This document shows, piece by piece, positions 17,001 through 24,241 of a stretch of DNA of 35,633 bases. Each line of letters starts with the position of its first letter. Position 1 is the first letter of the stretch. Source of the DNA: Oscillospiraceae bacterium (GTDB taxonomy: Bacteria; Bacillota; Clostridia; Oscillospirales; Acutalibacteraceae); assembly GCA_015065785.1 (NCBI GenBank), contig SVPR01000007.1, forward strand, positions 1 through 35,633, in the 5' to 3' direction. The notes beneath the pieces were generated by a model. The model was not told the origin of the DNA and searched no databases. It worked only from the letters and a program-made list of their open reading frames with translations. The position numbers and the translations under genes are program-made.

Positions 17001-17604
17001 CCATGTTCTTGCATCTGGTGAAGATGTTAATATTATGGTATTCGATACAGAGGTTTATTCAAATACAGGCGGTCAGGCTTCTAAGGCTTCTAACATTGGC
17101 CAGGTTGCTCAATTCGCTGCTGCTGGTAAAGCTGTTGCTAAGAAGAGCCTTGCTGAAATCGCTATGAGCTACGGTTATGTATATGTTGCTCAAATCGCTA
17201 TGGGTGCTGACCAGAATCAGACACTTAAAGCAATTAAGGAAGCTGAAGCTTATAATGGTCCTTCAATCATTATTGCTTACGCTCCATGCGAAATGCACTC
17301 AATTAAGGGCGGTATGGTTAACTGCCAGAACGAAATGAAGAAGGCTGTTGATTGCGGTTACTGGAATATGTTCCGTTACAACCCAGCTCTCAAGGCTGAA
17401 GGTCAGAACCCATTCACAATTGATAGCAAGCCTGCAACAGGTAGCTACCGTGACTTCCTTCTTAACGAAGCTCGTTACGCTTCTCTTACTCGTTCATTCC
17501 CTGAAAGAGCTGAAGAACTCTTCGCACGTTCAGAGAAAACAGCTATGGAAAGATATGAGCATCTCCTCAGACTTAAGGACCTCTACGCTCCAAAAGCTGA
17601 ATAA
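14062..17604 (+). CDS. nifJ: Pyruvate:ferredoxin (flavodoxin) oxidoreductase, single-chain
   Basis: 1180 residues, the normal length of homodimeric PFOR. It oxidises pyruvate with CoA to acetyl-CoA and CO2 and reduces ferredoxin. Visible parts: N-terminal pyrimidine-binding domain (YPITPSSPMADYVDQW), domain II, and an 8Fe ferredoxin domain with CAKCNKCSFVCPH from C695 and CMGCGVCVGVCP from C750. The proximal cluster and thiamine region includes CAGCAETAYARL, GDGWAYDIGFGG and the Mg/TPP-binding NTGGQASKAS. It is the cytoplasmic entry of fermentative pyruvate catabolism; the reduced ferredoxin would feed the [FeFe] hydrogenase encoded at 35172-35633. Codon choice is strongly biased (GCT, GGT, CGT and C-ending two-fold codons) compared with its neighbours, as expected for a highly expressed gene. 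It is monocistronic with its own promoter and terminator. Confidence 0.97.
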   Translation: MARKMKTMDGNNAAAYVSYAFTEVAGIYPITPSSPMADYVDQWSAQGQKNIFGTTVKVAEMQSEAGAAGTVHGSLAAGALTTTYTASQGLLLMIPNMYKIAGELLPSVFHVSARCVASHALNIFGDHSDVYACRQTGFAMLAETNTQEVMDLGAVAHLATIKSRVPFINFFDGFRTSHEIQKIEIWDYEDLKEMCDMDAVDAFRQRALNPEHPVMRGSHENGDIFFQHREACNKYYDEVPAIVEEYMGKVNAKLGTNYQLFNYYGAEDAERVIVAMGSFCDVAEEVIDYLLAKGEKVGLLKVRLYRPFAADKFCAALPKTVKKIAVLDRTKEPGSIGEPLYLDVVAALEACGKTGLTVTGGRYGLGSKDTPPASVFAVYDELAKAEPKKHFTLGINDDVTYLSLEEKEAPATAAEGTIECKFWGLGGDGTVGANKDSIKIIGDHTDKYVQAYFQYDSKKTGGVTISHLRFGDKPIKSPYYVNKADFVACHTPAYIEKGFKIVNDVKPGGVFLINCQWDDAELAEKLNAETKQYIAKNNVQLYTVNAIDLAAEIGLGKRTNTILQASFFALANVLPKEDAIGYMKNAAMKFLKKGQDIVDMNHKAIDAGFGAFKKYDVPADWANATDNTVAEKAEGPEKLVKMVDNIMKPVGNMNGDSLPVSVFMDHADGTFEQGAAAYEKRGVAVMVPEWDENTCAKCNKCSFVCPHATIRPFALDANEVAGAPEVLKKSPKPVVKTDYTYTLAISPMDCMGCGVCVGVCPTNSLKMVSRESQDAQQEAFDYCVANVTEKEGVATSANLISSQYKKPLLEFSGSCAGCAETAYARLITQLFGDRMYISNATGCSSIWGGPAATSPYTVNAKGQGPAWANSLFEDNAEHGFGMFLGQNAIRNSLISKVENILTSGKASDNLKAKAQAYLDTVNDGEANAAATDALVAALEDGACCDNCKSILANKDYLAKKSVWIFGGDGWAYDIGFGGVDHVLASGEDVNIMVFDTEVYSNTGGQASKASNIGQVAQFAAAGKAVAKKSLAEIAMSYGYVYVAQIAMGADQNQTLKAIKEAEAYNGPSIIIAYAPCEMHSIKGGMVNCQNEMKKAVDCGYWNMFRYNPALKAEGQNPFTIDSKPATGSYRDFLLNEARYASLTRSFPERAEELFARSEKTAMERYEHLLRLKDLYAPKAE

Positions 17605-17616
17605 GATTAGTTAAAC

Positions 17617-17652
17617 AAAAAACCTGTAGAGGAAACACTCTGCAGGTTTTTT
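17617..17652 (+). terminator. Intrinsic terminator after PFOR
   Basis: The stem AAAAAACCTGTAGAG pairs with CTCTGCAGGTTTTTT through one wobble pair, with a 6-nt loop GAAACA and a T run. It lies 13 nt after the stop codon. Confidence 0.9.
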
Positions 17653-17654
17653 TA

Positions 17655-18007
17655 ATTAAAAATTAAAAATTGAAAATTGAAAATTGCGGGGCTACGCCGT
17701 AATTATAAAAATGCAGAAGGCAGAGTGCAGAATGCAGAATTTCGGAACTGCGTTGGCAATTATAATTAAATAACAAAAATATAAGTTCTATCATTTAAAG
17801 TTTTTCGTAAACTAAAAATGATAGAACTTTTTCTGTTTCCTGCTTTCTGTTTCCTGTTTCCTGACCACTGACTTACTGACTCACTGACCACTGGTACAAA
17901 TGATAGAACTTGTTGTTTTTATTCAATTAAATATAATCAAGGCGAAGCCTTCCGAAATTTTCAATTTTCCATTTTCAATTTTCAATTCAAAATAGACTTC
18001 TGCATTC
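17655..18007. repeat. Heptamer/hairpin intergenic element, copy B (PFOR / thrS gap)
   Basis: The left side has ATTGAAA units (about 17661-17685), mini-hairpin GGC-TAC-GCC (17690-17698), AATTATAA, then ATGCAGA units (17711-17738) and mini-hairpin AAC-TGC-GTT (17746-17754), followed by AATTATAATT. The core hairpin is 17782-17829 (AAGTTCTATCATTT paired with AAATGATAGAACTT). The right side repeats AAATGATAGAACTT after a 68-bp insert, then has mini-hairpin AAGGC-GAA-GCCTT (17939-17951), inverted TTTTCAA-type units to about 17988, and a fragment complementary to ATGCAGA next to the thrS stop. No ORF lies inside. Confidence 0.8.
17816..17911. repeat. Heptamer array inserted in the core between 14-bp direct repeats
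   Basis: AAATGATAGAACTT occurs at 17816-17829 and again at 17898-17911. Between them (17830-17897) is an array built from CTGTTTC/CTGACCA-type units, mostly 7 nt with two 8-nt units. Copy C has only one AAATGATAGAACTT at the same place, directly followed by the shared GTTGTTTTTATT. Confidence 0.8.
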
Positions 18008-19945
18008 TTACAGCTTTTTTGTTTCAACTTCCTCTATCGCCATTTTGACGAATTCGTCAACCTTCATTGAGCCCATATCGCCATTCTTTCTGCTTCTTAC
18101 AGAAAGAGAGTCGTTCTCAATTTCGTTGTCACCGAGAATGAGCATATAAGGAATTTTCTCAAGCTGAGCTTCACGGATTTTGTAGCCTGTTTTTTCTGCT
18201 CTGTCATCAACAGTAACACGAAGTCCATTTGCTTCGAGCTTGTTTTTGAGCTCGTAACAAGCATCGTGATGTCTTTCAGAAATCGGGAGAATTCTCATCT
18301 GCTCAGGTGCGAGCCAGAGCGGGAATGCACCTGCATATTTTTCAATAAGAAGTGCAAGAGTTCTTTCGTAGCAACCGATTGATGTACGGTGAATGATGTA
18401 AGGATTTTTCTTTGTGCCATCCTTGTCAACATATTCCATACCGAATTTTTCAGCAAGCATCTGGTCAATCTGGATTGTGATTAAAGTATCCTCTTTACCG
18501 TGAACATTCTTAATCTGAATATCAAGCTTAGGACCATAGAACGCAGCTTCACCAACGCCAACCTTATATTGAATTCCGAGATTATCAAGAATTTCTTTCA
18601 TTATGCCCTGAGCTTCGTTCCATTGCTCGTCTGTACCGATATATTTTTCTTTATCTGCAGGGTCCCATTGTGAGAAGCGGTAAGAAACATCCTCATAAAG
18701 ACCGAGTGTTTTAAGCATAAATATGCAAAGGTCAAGACAACGCTCAAACTCACCTGCAAGCTGTTCAGGAGTACACATAAGATGTCCCTCTGAAATTGTG
18801 AATTGTCTTACACGGATAAGTCCGTGCATTTCGCCTGAAGATTCATTTCTGAAAAGTGTTGAAGTTTCAGCTAATCTCATAGGAAGGTCACGGTAAGAAC
18901 GCGCTCTGTTCAAATATGCCTGGTACTGGAATGGACAAGTCATTGGACGGAGTGCAAAAACCTCATCGTCCTTTTCTTCATCGCCCAAAACGAACATACC
19001 ATCCTTATAATGATCCCAGTGGCCTGAAATTTTATAAAGGTCGCTCTTTGCCATAAGAGGTGTCTTTGTACGCACCCAGCCCCTTCTTGCCTCTTCATCT
19101 TCAACAAAACGCTGAAGTGTCTGTACAATAAATGTACCCTTTGGAAGAAGAATTGGTAAGCCCTGACCGATAGTATCAACTGTTGTGAAAATTTCAAGCT
19201 CTCTGCCTAATTTATTGTGGTCGCGCTTTTTTGCTTCTTCAATTCTCTCAAGATGCTCTTCTAATTCAGAGGCTTTCGGGAAAGCAGTACCATAAATTCT
19301 CTGAAGCATTTTGTTCTTTTGGTCACCACGCCAGTAAGCACCTGTGCAAGCTGTGAGCTTAATTGCCTTAACTTTGCCTGTTGAAAGAATGTGAGGACCT
19401 GCACAAACATCTGAAAATTCACCTTGCTTATAAAAGCTGATTGGTTCATTTTTACCTGCGTGTTCTTTAATAAGCTCTACCTTGTAGATTTCGCCTTGTT
19501 CTTCCATAAGCTTAATTGCTTCTTGTGGCTCAACAAGGAATTTTTCAAGCTCAATATCTTCTTTAACAATCTTTTTCATTTCTGCTTCGATTTTTTCGAG
19601 TGTTTCAGGTGTAAATGAAACCTCTGAATCGAAATCATAATAGAAGCCATTGTCAATTGCAGGACCAATTGCAAGCTTTGTTTCAGGATAAAGTCTTTTA
19701 ACTGCCTGTGCTAAAATGTGTGAAGCAGTGTGCCAGAATGCGTGCTTACCCTCTTCACTTTCAAATGTGAGAAGATTAACCTCACAATCTTCATTTAATT
19801 CTGTTCTTACATCTGCCATTACGCCGTTGATTGTACAAGCGCAAAGGTTTCTGTAAAGTCCCATACTGATTTCTTTTGCAATATCAGCAGGAGTTGTTCC
19901 TTTTGGGAATTCCTTTACTTCATCACGAAGTGTAACCTTAATCAT
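18008..19945 (-). CDS. thrS: Threonine--tRNA ligase
   Basis: 645 residues from ATG 19945; an in-frame TTG at 19963 is rejected because AGGCGG lies 7-8 nt before 19945. Domains: TGS (1-60), the editing/second additional domain (about 65-235) with HTASHILAQA, the class II catalytic core (about 240-535), and the anticodon-binding domain (about 540-645). Motif 2 region LFRNESSGEMHGLIRVRQF and motif 3 region HRTSIGCYERTLA are intact. The zinc ligand Cys lies in RPMTCPFQ. It charges tRNA-Thr in the cytoplasm. Expression is controlled by the T-box leader at 19995-20240. Confidence 0.97.
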   Translation of the reverse strand: MIKVTLRDEVKEFPKGTTPADIAKEISMGLYRNLCACTINGVMADVRTELNEDCEVNLLTFESEEGKHAFWHTASHILAQAVKRLYPETKLAIGPAIDNGFYYDFDSEVSFTPETLEKIEAEMKKIVKEDIELEKFLVEPQEAIKLMEEQGEIYKVELIKEHAGKNEPISFYKQGEFSDVCAGPHILSTGKVKAIKLTACTGAYWRGDQKNKMLQRIYGTAFPKASELEEHLERIEEAKKRDHNKLGRELEIFTTVDTIGQGLPILLPKGTFIVQTLQRFVEDEEARRGWVRTKTPLMAKSDLYKISGHWDHYKDGMFVLGDEEKDDEVFALRPMTCPFQYQAYLNRARSYRDLPMRLAETSTLFRNESSGEMHGLIRVRQFTISEGHLMCTPEQLAGEFERCLDLCIFMLKTLGLYEDVSYRFSQWDPADKEKYIGTDEQWNEAQGIMKEILDNLGIQYKVGVGEAAFYGPKLDIQIKNVHGKEDTLITIQIDQMLAEKFGMEYVDKDGTKKNPYIIHRTSIGCYERTLALLIEKYAGAFPLWLAPEQMRILPISERHHDACYELKNKLEANGLRVTVDDRAEKTGYKIREAQLEKIPYMLILGDNEIENDSLSVRSRKNGDMGSMKVDEFVKMAIEEVETKKL

Positions 19946-19994
19946 ATATATTCCGCCTTTCAAGATTATTAATTATCAATTGTAAAATAAAAAA

Positions 19995-20240
19995 TGCTTC
20001 ACCCCATAAATATGGGATGAAGCAATAATCTACTCCACGGTTCCACCCAAATTGCAGTATAATACTGCCACTCAAGGAATGTCTTAACGCGACACAGACG
20101 GCTCTATTTATCGTAATATATACACTTCATAAAGCACTCATAAGTGGTTTTCAAAACGGCGTAACTCGTGTCTTTCACCAACCGACACGCTCTCTGAAGA
20201 AACTGACCGTCCCTACTCTCTTAATCATAGATTTGTTCTA
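19995..20240 (-). promoter_or_regulatory. Threonine T-box riboswitch leader of thrS
   Basis: On the minus strand the leader has stem I starting near 20225 (AGAGAGTAGGGACGG). The likely specifier codon is ACC (Thr) at 20146-20148, followed by a purine. The T-box sequence GGGTGGAACCGTGG is at about 20034-20047. The intrinsic terminator hairpin TGCTTCATCCCAT/ATGGGGTGAAGCA is followed by a T run at 19995-20024. Uncharged tRNA-Thr should favour the antiterminator and turn thrS on. The ACC assignment is inference from position. Confidence 0.92.
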
Positions 20241-20250
20241 TATAAAACAT

Positions 20251-20277
20251 ATTATACCTATTTAATTGGGTTGTCAA
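20251..20277 (-). promoter_or_regulatory. Promoter of the thrS leader
   Basis: On the minus strand, TTGACA (20272-20277) and TATAAT (20251-20256), with a short 15-nt spacer. Confidence 0.6.
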
Positions 20278-20284
20278 GTGAAAA

Positions 20285-21211
20285 TTATTCCGCAGTATGC
20301 TTTGGCTCAATTTTGCCATAGCGAGAAGAACCGCTTGCATCTACCTTTTGTTCTCTTGGCTCTTTTGGAGCTTCAGGAACATATTGTGGTCTTCTTTCGC
20401 GTCTGCCACCGTTGTTGTGACGACGGTCTTTTGAATAGCCACCGCGTTTTGAATTATCGCAATCATCAGAAACGATAACAACGCGTCTGTTTTCGCCTTC
20501 ACCAACTGAATGTGAAGAAACGCCCTCTATTTCCTGAACTGCTGTATGAATAATACGGCGTTCATAAGGATTCATTGGTTCTAAAACACAGCTTCTGCGA
20601 TATTTAATAGCTCTTTGTGCCTGACGCTTTGCAAGTGATTTAAGAGTTTCTTCACGGCGTTTTCTGTAATCACCAACATTAAGAGAAACGCGTTTGCCAT
20701 CTTTATCTGCACGGTTAACAAAAAGTCTTGTGAGATATTGAAGTGCATCAAGTGTTTCACCGCGTCTGCCTATAATGTTGCCGTAATCTTCACTGCAGGT
20801 AATTTCAAAGAACATATCCTCGTCTGTTTCTTTTACTGTAACATTAGCATCGCTAAAGCCCATACCAACGAGAATTGATTTTAAATAATCTGTAGCAGCA
20901 TTTTCTTTTGCTTCAATACCGGAAAGGTCAATCTGAACTTCTTTCTTTTCCGGCTTTTCTTTTTTCTGAGGTTTATTTTCTTTTTTAGGCTCAGCTTTCT
21001 TCTCAGGTGCTTTTTTCACTTCTTCAACACCGTCATCATAATAAGCCTTAACCTTTGCATCTGCGCCACCGAAAAGGCCTAAAACCTTTTTCTTTGGCAT
21101 ACTGATAATTTCAACCTTAACATCAGCATCAATAGGTGCATTAAGGTTCTCAGTTGCTATTTTTCTTGCTTCATCTATTGTAGATGCAACACCAATTGCT
21201 TCTTTAATCAT
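20285..21211 (-). CDS. jag: Jag / KhpB RNA-binding protein (SpoIIIJ-associated)
   Basis: 308 residues. The Jag N-terminal domain (1-52) is followed by a Lys/Glu/Pro-rich linker (about 65-100), a KH domain with the GxxG loop IIGRRG (about 118-195), and an R3H domain with R-x3-H in ERRIIHTAVQ (about 205-255). An Arg/Gly/Asn-rich tail of about 50 residues follows. It binds RNA and in other Firmicutes affects cell elongation and division as the KhpB/EloR partner of KhpA. It is the last gene of rpmH-rnpA-yidD-yidC-jag, 9 nt after the yidC stop with AGGTG overlapping that stop. Confidence 0.93.
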   Translation of the reverse strand: MIKEAIGVASTIDEARKIATENLNAPIDADVKVEIISMPKKKVLGLFGGADAKVKAYYDDGVEEVKKAPEKKAEPKKENKPQKKEKPEKKEVQIDLSGIEAKENAATDYLKSILVGMGFSDANVTVKETDEDMFFEITCSEDYGNIIGRRGETLDALQYLTRLFVNRADKDGKRVSLNVGDYRKRREETLKSLAKRQAQRAIKYRRSCVLEPMNPYERRIIHTAVQEIEGVSSHSVGEGENRRVVIVSDDCDNSKRGGYSKDRRHNNGGRRERRPQYVPEAPKEPREQKVDASGSSRYGKIEPKHTAE

Positions 21212-21220
21212 AGTAACACC

Positions 21221-22192
21221 TTATTTCTTTTCGTTTTCTACGCGTAATTTTGTAGTGTTTTCTTTTGAACGCCTTACAACAGTTTCATCAACCATCTGTT
21301 GTGCAATAACCTTTTTTGGACTATAAAAAATAGAAATACCAATCTGTTGTACAAATGAAAGAATATTAGAAATAATCCAATAAACACCTACACCTGTCGG
21401 GAACATAAATGTGAAAATGAGTGACATGAGAGGTGACATAAGTGTCATACAACCCATTGCAGGGTTTTTTGCCATTTCAGGATTTTGCTTTCTTTGCTTC
21501 AAATAAAGATAAATTGAAGAAAGTAAAGCAGTAGCACAAGCGAGAATCGGGATAAGCCAATATGCATTGAAATTACCCTTATCCGGTGTAACTGAAAGGT
21601 CAAGTCCTAAAAATGTGAATTTCTCACTGAATTCCGCTAATTCATTAAGTGACTCTGCACCAATTTCTTCTGTAAGCTCTGCTGTGAAATCCTTGTAATT
21701 CTTAAGAATGTTAATTTCATGCATATCAACAGAACCGCGTTTGCTGTTTTTAGCAGCTGCGTCAAGAGCAGTTTGCATAACTGATTTTATAGCGGTGATT
21801 TTTTCATCACTGAATCTTAACACACTTGAAAGTGGCTTATACATAACGCCATAAAGACCAATCATAACAATCATCTGAATCATCATAGGCATACAGCCCA
21901 TATTAGCTGCACCAAAGCCCTCGCGTTGATAAAGTTCCTGAATTTCCTGTTGTGCTTTTTGTGGGTTATTTGCGTATTTTTGTCTTATTCTGTTTACTTT
22001 TGCATTAAGTCTTGTTTGCTTTGCTGAGTTTTTCTGTTGCTTGATTGAAACAGGGAGAAGAAATAATCTTATAACAAGTGTCAATAAGAAAATTGCTAAA
22101 ACATAGCTACCTGTCCAATCGTAAAACCAACTGAGTGGTATACTAAAAAACGGCAATAAAATCGCTCTAATACCTTCGTAAATTCCAGCCAT
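21221..22192 (-). CDS. yidC: Membrane protein insertase YidC/SpoIIIJ
   Basis: 323 residues, the short Gram-positive form without the large periplasmic domain of proteobacteria. Hydrophobic segments lie near 28-48 (YVLAIFLLTLVIRLFLLPVS, containing the conserved Arg), 100-118 (MMIQMIVMIGLYGVMY), 208-230 and 245-275. The cytoplasmic loop with KAQQEIQELYQREG and the GCMPMMIQ motif are typical. It inserts and folds membrane proteins with or without SecYEG. The N-terminus lacks a lipobox Cys, unlike some Bacillus YidC proteins. It follows yidD by 22 nt. Confidence 0.95.
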   Translation of the reverse strand: MAGIYEGIRAILLPFFSIPLSWFYDWTGSYVLAIFLLTLVIRLFLLPVSIKQQKNSAKQTRLNAKVNRIRQKYANNPQKAQQEIQELYQREGFGAANMGCMPMMIQMIVMIGLYGVMYKPLSSVLRFSDEKITAIKSVMQTALDAAAKNSKRGSVDMHEINILKNYKDFTAELTEEIGAESLNELAEFSEKFTFLGLDLSVTPDKGNFNAYWLIPILACATALLSSIYLYLKQRKQNPEMAKNPAMGCMTLMSPLMSLIFTFMFPTGVGVYWIISNILSFVQQIGISIFYSPKKVIAQQMVDETVVRRSKENTTKLRVENEKK

Positions 22193-22214
22193 TTATTTTT
22201 GGTATCCTTTCATT

Positions 22215-22463
22215 TTAATGTCTGCCCTTGCAGTTGCATTTGTGTTCCTTTTTCGGTGGAACAGGATCTACCCCACCGGGAAAAAGAATGTTACAACGCA
22301 TAAGGCGACAGATGGCAAGAATCAAACCTTTAAAAATACCGTGAATTTCAATTGCATCTTTTGCATATTGCGAACAAGTCGGAAAGTAACGACATCTTGG
22401 CGGAAAAAGCGGCGAAATGCGTCTTTGATAAAAGCTTATCATTTTAAGAAGTGCTTCTTTCAT
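22215..22463 (-). CDS. yidD: Membrane protein insertion efficiency factor YidD
   Basis: 82 residues with the family signature RYFPTCSQYA and the downstream RLMRCNILFPGGVDPVP. The N-terminus is amphipathic. It is a small membrane-associated protein that helps YidC. The ATG overlaps the rnpA stop by 1 nt (TAATG), so it is translationally coupled. Confidence 0.95.
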   Translation of the reverse strand: MKEALLKMISFYQRRISPLFPPRCRYFPTCSQYAKDAIEIHGIFKGLILAICRLMRCNILFPGGVDPVPPKKEHKCNCKGRH

Positions 22464-22819
22464 TATTCTGCACCCTCTTTTTTATTGAAAAGCATATTTT
22501 CCTGTGACATCATATCACGCATAATTTTTTCTATATAAGTGCTTTTCTGATATTTTGTTTTGCTTCTTGCAACAAAAACAATGTCAAAGCCACCGTCAAT
22601 TTCCTTTACCACACTTCTGAAGGCTTCTCTTATAATGCGTCTTGAGCGATTACGCTCTACTGCATTACCAATCTTTTTGCCGGTAGTTATACCAATACGG
22701 CAAATTCCCGCGCGGTTCTTAGAATAATACATAACCAACGCAGGATTCGTTACAGCCTTACCTCTATTATAAAGGCGACGAAAATCACCATTTAACTTTA
22801 GTGTGACGAAGTCTAACAC
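22463..22819 (-). CDS. rnpA: Ribonuclease P protein component
   Basis: 118 residues starting with GTG at 22819, preceded by GAGGAGA 6 nt upstream. It carries the RNR signature in GNAVERNRSRRIIREAFR and the aromatic N-terminal strand GDFRRLYNRGKA. It is the protein cofactor of RNase P, which trims 5' leaders of tRNA precursors. It lies 29 nt downstream of rpmH, the near-universal arrangement. Confidence 0.96.
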   Translation of the reverse strand: MLDFVTLKLNGDFRRLYNRGKAVTNPALVMYYSKNRAGICRIGITTGKKIGNAVERNRSRRIIREAFRSVVKEIDGGFDIVFVARSKTKYQKSTYIEKIMRDMMSQENMLFNKKEGAE

Positions 22820-22848
22820 TTGTTCTCTCCTCGGATTCAGGCTAATTC

Positions 22849-22983
22849 TTAATAAGTGAGTTGCTTTCTGCCTTTTCTTCTACGACGAGCAAGTACCTTG
22901 CGGCCGTTTCTGTCTGCCATTCTTTTACGGAAGCCGTGTTCCATTTTTCTGTGTCTTTTCTTAGGCTGATAAGTTCTTTTCAT
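22849..22983 (-). CDS. rpmH: 50S ribosomal protein L34
   Basis: 44 residues, [20 protein letters not shown] at the N-terminus and a very basic C-terminus ending KGRKQLTY; the standard length and pattern for L34. ATG 22983 is preceded by AGGAG with 8 nt spacing. It is the first gene of the rpmH-rnpA-yidD-yidC-jag operon. Confidence 0.97.
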   Translation of the reverse strand: MKRTYQPKKRHRKMEHGFRKRMADRNGRKVLARRRRKGRKQLTY

Positions 22984-23106
22984 TTTATTTACTCCTATCT
23001 ATTATTCAGGTAAATTATTTAAGAAGTGAAAGTAGTGTATAAAATAATAACCTGTTTTACAAATTTAAACGCCTGTTTTTCATAATTACAGACAATCGCA
23101 CATTGC

Positions 23107-23135
23107 ATTATATAAAAAACAGACAAAAATGTCAA
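23107..23135 (-). promoter_or_regulatory. Consensus promoter of the rpmH operon
   Basis: On the minus strand, a perfect TTGACA (23130-23135), 17-nt spacer and TATAAT (23107-23112), about 125 nt upstream of rpmH. The 22984-23296 gap otherwise shows no gene and no TTATCCACA-type DnaA box. Confidence 0.85.
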
Positions 23136-23238
23136 TAGTTTTTCATTCACAAATTACCTCTGTTTTTTTCTGATTTATAGTGCAAAATGAAACAAAAACC
23201 TTTAAAAATTTCTTTTTTACAAATAAAAATGTACAACC

Positions 23239-23267
23239 TTGATATTTTTATACTTTTGTGCTATCAT
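23239..23267 (+). promoter_or_regulatory. Promoter of the Mrp-family gene
   Basis: TTGATA (23239-23244), a 17-nt spacer ending TGTGC, and TATCAT (23262-23267), 29 nt before the ATG, which has AGGAG about 10 nt upstream. Confidence 0.6.
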
Positions 23268-23296
23268 ACTAACACATTATTAGGAGATGATTTTAA

Positions 23297-24118
23297 ATGA
23301 GCGAATGCACACACGATTGTAGCAGTTGCAGTCAGAACTGCTCTTCAAGAGAGCCACAAAGTCTTATTGAAAAACCACACGAGCTCTCTAAAATTAAAAA
23401 AGTTATAGGCGTCGTAAGTGGTAAAGGTGGCGTTGGTAAATCACTTATCACTTCACTTTTAGCAGTTTCTATGAAAAGACGCGGATTTTCTACCGCTATT
23501 CTTGATGCTGATATTACAGGTCCTTCAATCCCAAAAGCTTTCGGATTAAAAGAAAGAGCACAAGGTACAGAGCAAGGCATTTTACCTTGCAGCACAAAAA
23601 CAGGCATTGAAGTTATGTCAGTTAACCTTTTACTTGAAAATGAAACTGACCCTGTTGTATGGCGTGGTCCTGTTATTGCAGGTACAGTAAAGCAATTCTG
23701 GACAGATGTTATCTGGAATGATGTTGACTTTATGTTTGTTGATATGCCACCGGGCACCGGTGATGTTCCCCTTACAGTATTCCAGAGTATTCCTGTTGAC
23801 GGAATTGTTATTGTTGCTTCACCTCAGGAATTAGTTGGAATGATTGTTGAAAAAGCTGTTAAAATGGCTTCTCTTATGAACATTCCTGTTTTAGGCTTTG
23901 TTGAAAATATGTCCTACTTTGAATGTCCTGACTGCAAAAAGCGTCACAGCATTTTTGGTGACAGCCACATTGACGAGATTGCAAAAGAACATTCTGTTGA
24001 CACTGTTTCTAAATTACCAATCAACAACAAATTAGCCGCTGCTGTTGATGCAGGTGCTATTGAGCTTTTCGAGGGCGATTGGTTAGAAAATCTTGCAGAT
24101 AAAATTGAAAAATTATAA
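23297..24118 (+). CDS. mrp: Mrp/NBP35 family Fe-S cluster carrier ATPase
   Basis: 273 residues. The deviant Walker A motif SGKGGVGKS is near residue 42, followed by DADITGPSIPKAFGL and the DMPPGTGD motif. The N-terminus has a Cys cluster (C4, C8, C11, C15) as in NBP35-like members, and a C-terminal CPDC pair near residue 216 is the usual cluster-binding site. It is a cytoplasmic scaffold/carrier for [4Fe-4S] clusters, plausibly serving PFOR, hydrogenase and related enzymes. It is monocistronic with promoter and terminator, divergent from rpmH. Confidence 0.92.
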   Translation: MSECTHDCSSCSQNCSSREPQSLIEKPHELSKIKKVIGVVSGKGGVGKSLITSLLAVSMKRRGFSTAILDADITGPSIPKAFGLKERAQGTEQGILPCSTKTGIEVMSVNLLLENETDPVVWRGPVIAGTVKQFWTDVIWNDVDFMFVDMPPGTGDVPLTVFQSIPVDGIVIVASPQELVGMIVEKAVKMASLMNIPVLGFVENMSYFECPDCKKRHSIFGDSHIDEIAKEHSVDTVSKLPINNKLAAAVDAGAIELFEGDWLENLADKIEKL

Positions 24119-24123
24119 TTTTT

Positions 24124-24154
24124 ATGCACATCACTTTTTGTGGTGTGCATTTTT
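24124..24154 (+). terminator. Intrinsic terminator after mrp
   Basis: ATGCACATCAC and GTGGTGTGCAT form an 11-bp stem with one wobble pair and a T5 loop, followed by a T run. It lies 5 nt after the stop codon. Confidence 0.9.
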
Positions 24155-24191
24155 CATAAACCGAATAATAAATTTTCATATATATAATGAA

Positions 24192-24221
24192 TTGACGGGG
24201 TTATTAAAATTGTTTTATAAT
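24192..24221 (+). promoter_or_regulatory. Promoter of the second transglutaminase-like gene
   Basis: TTGACG (24192-24197), 18-nt spacer, TATAAT (24216-24221), 20 nt before the start codon. Confidence 0.6.
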
Positions 24222-24241
24222 AAATACAGGTGGTGATTTCT

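Noticed and set aside
17782-17829. Core hairpin as an ordinary terminator of PFOR
   Set aside because: A complete terminator already exists at 17617-17652, and the same core recurs at two other loci with matching flanks, so a repeat element explains it better.
22218-22538. 106-residue plus-strand frame across yidD and the end of rnpA
   Set aside because: It is antisense to two certain genes and has no family resemblance.
22984-23296. Replication origin next to rpmH
   Set aside because: No DnaA boxes, no dnaA, and no AT-rich unwinding repeats beyond the general base composition.
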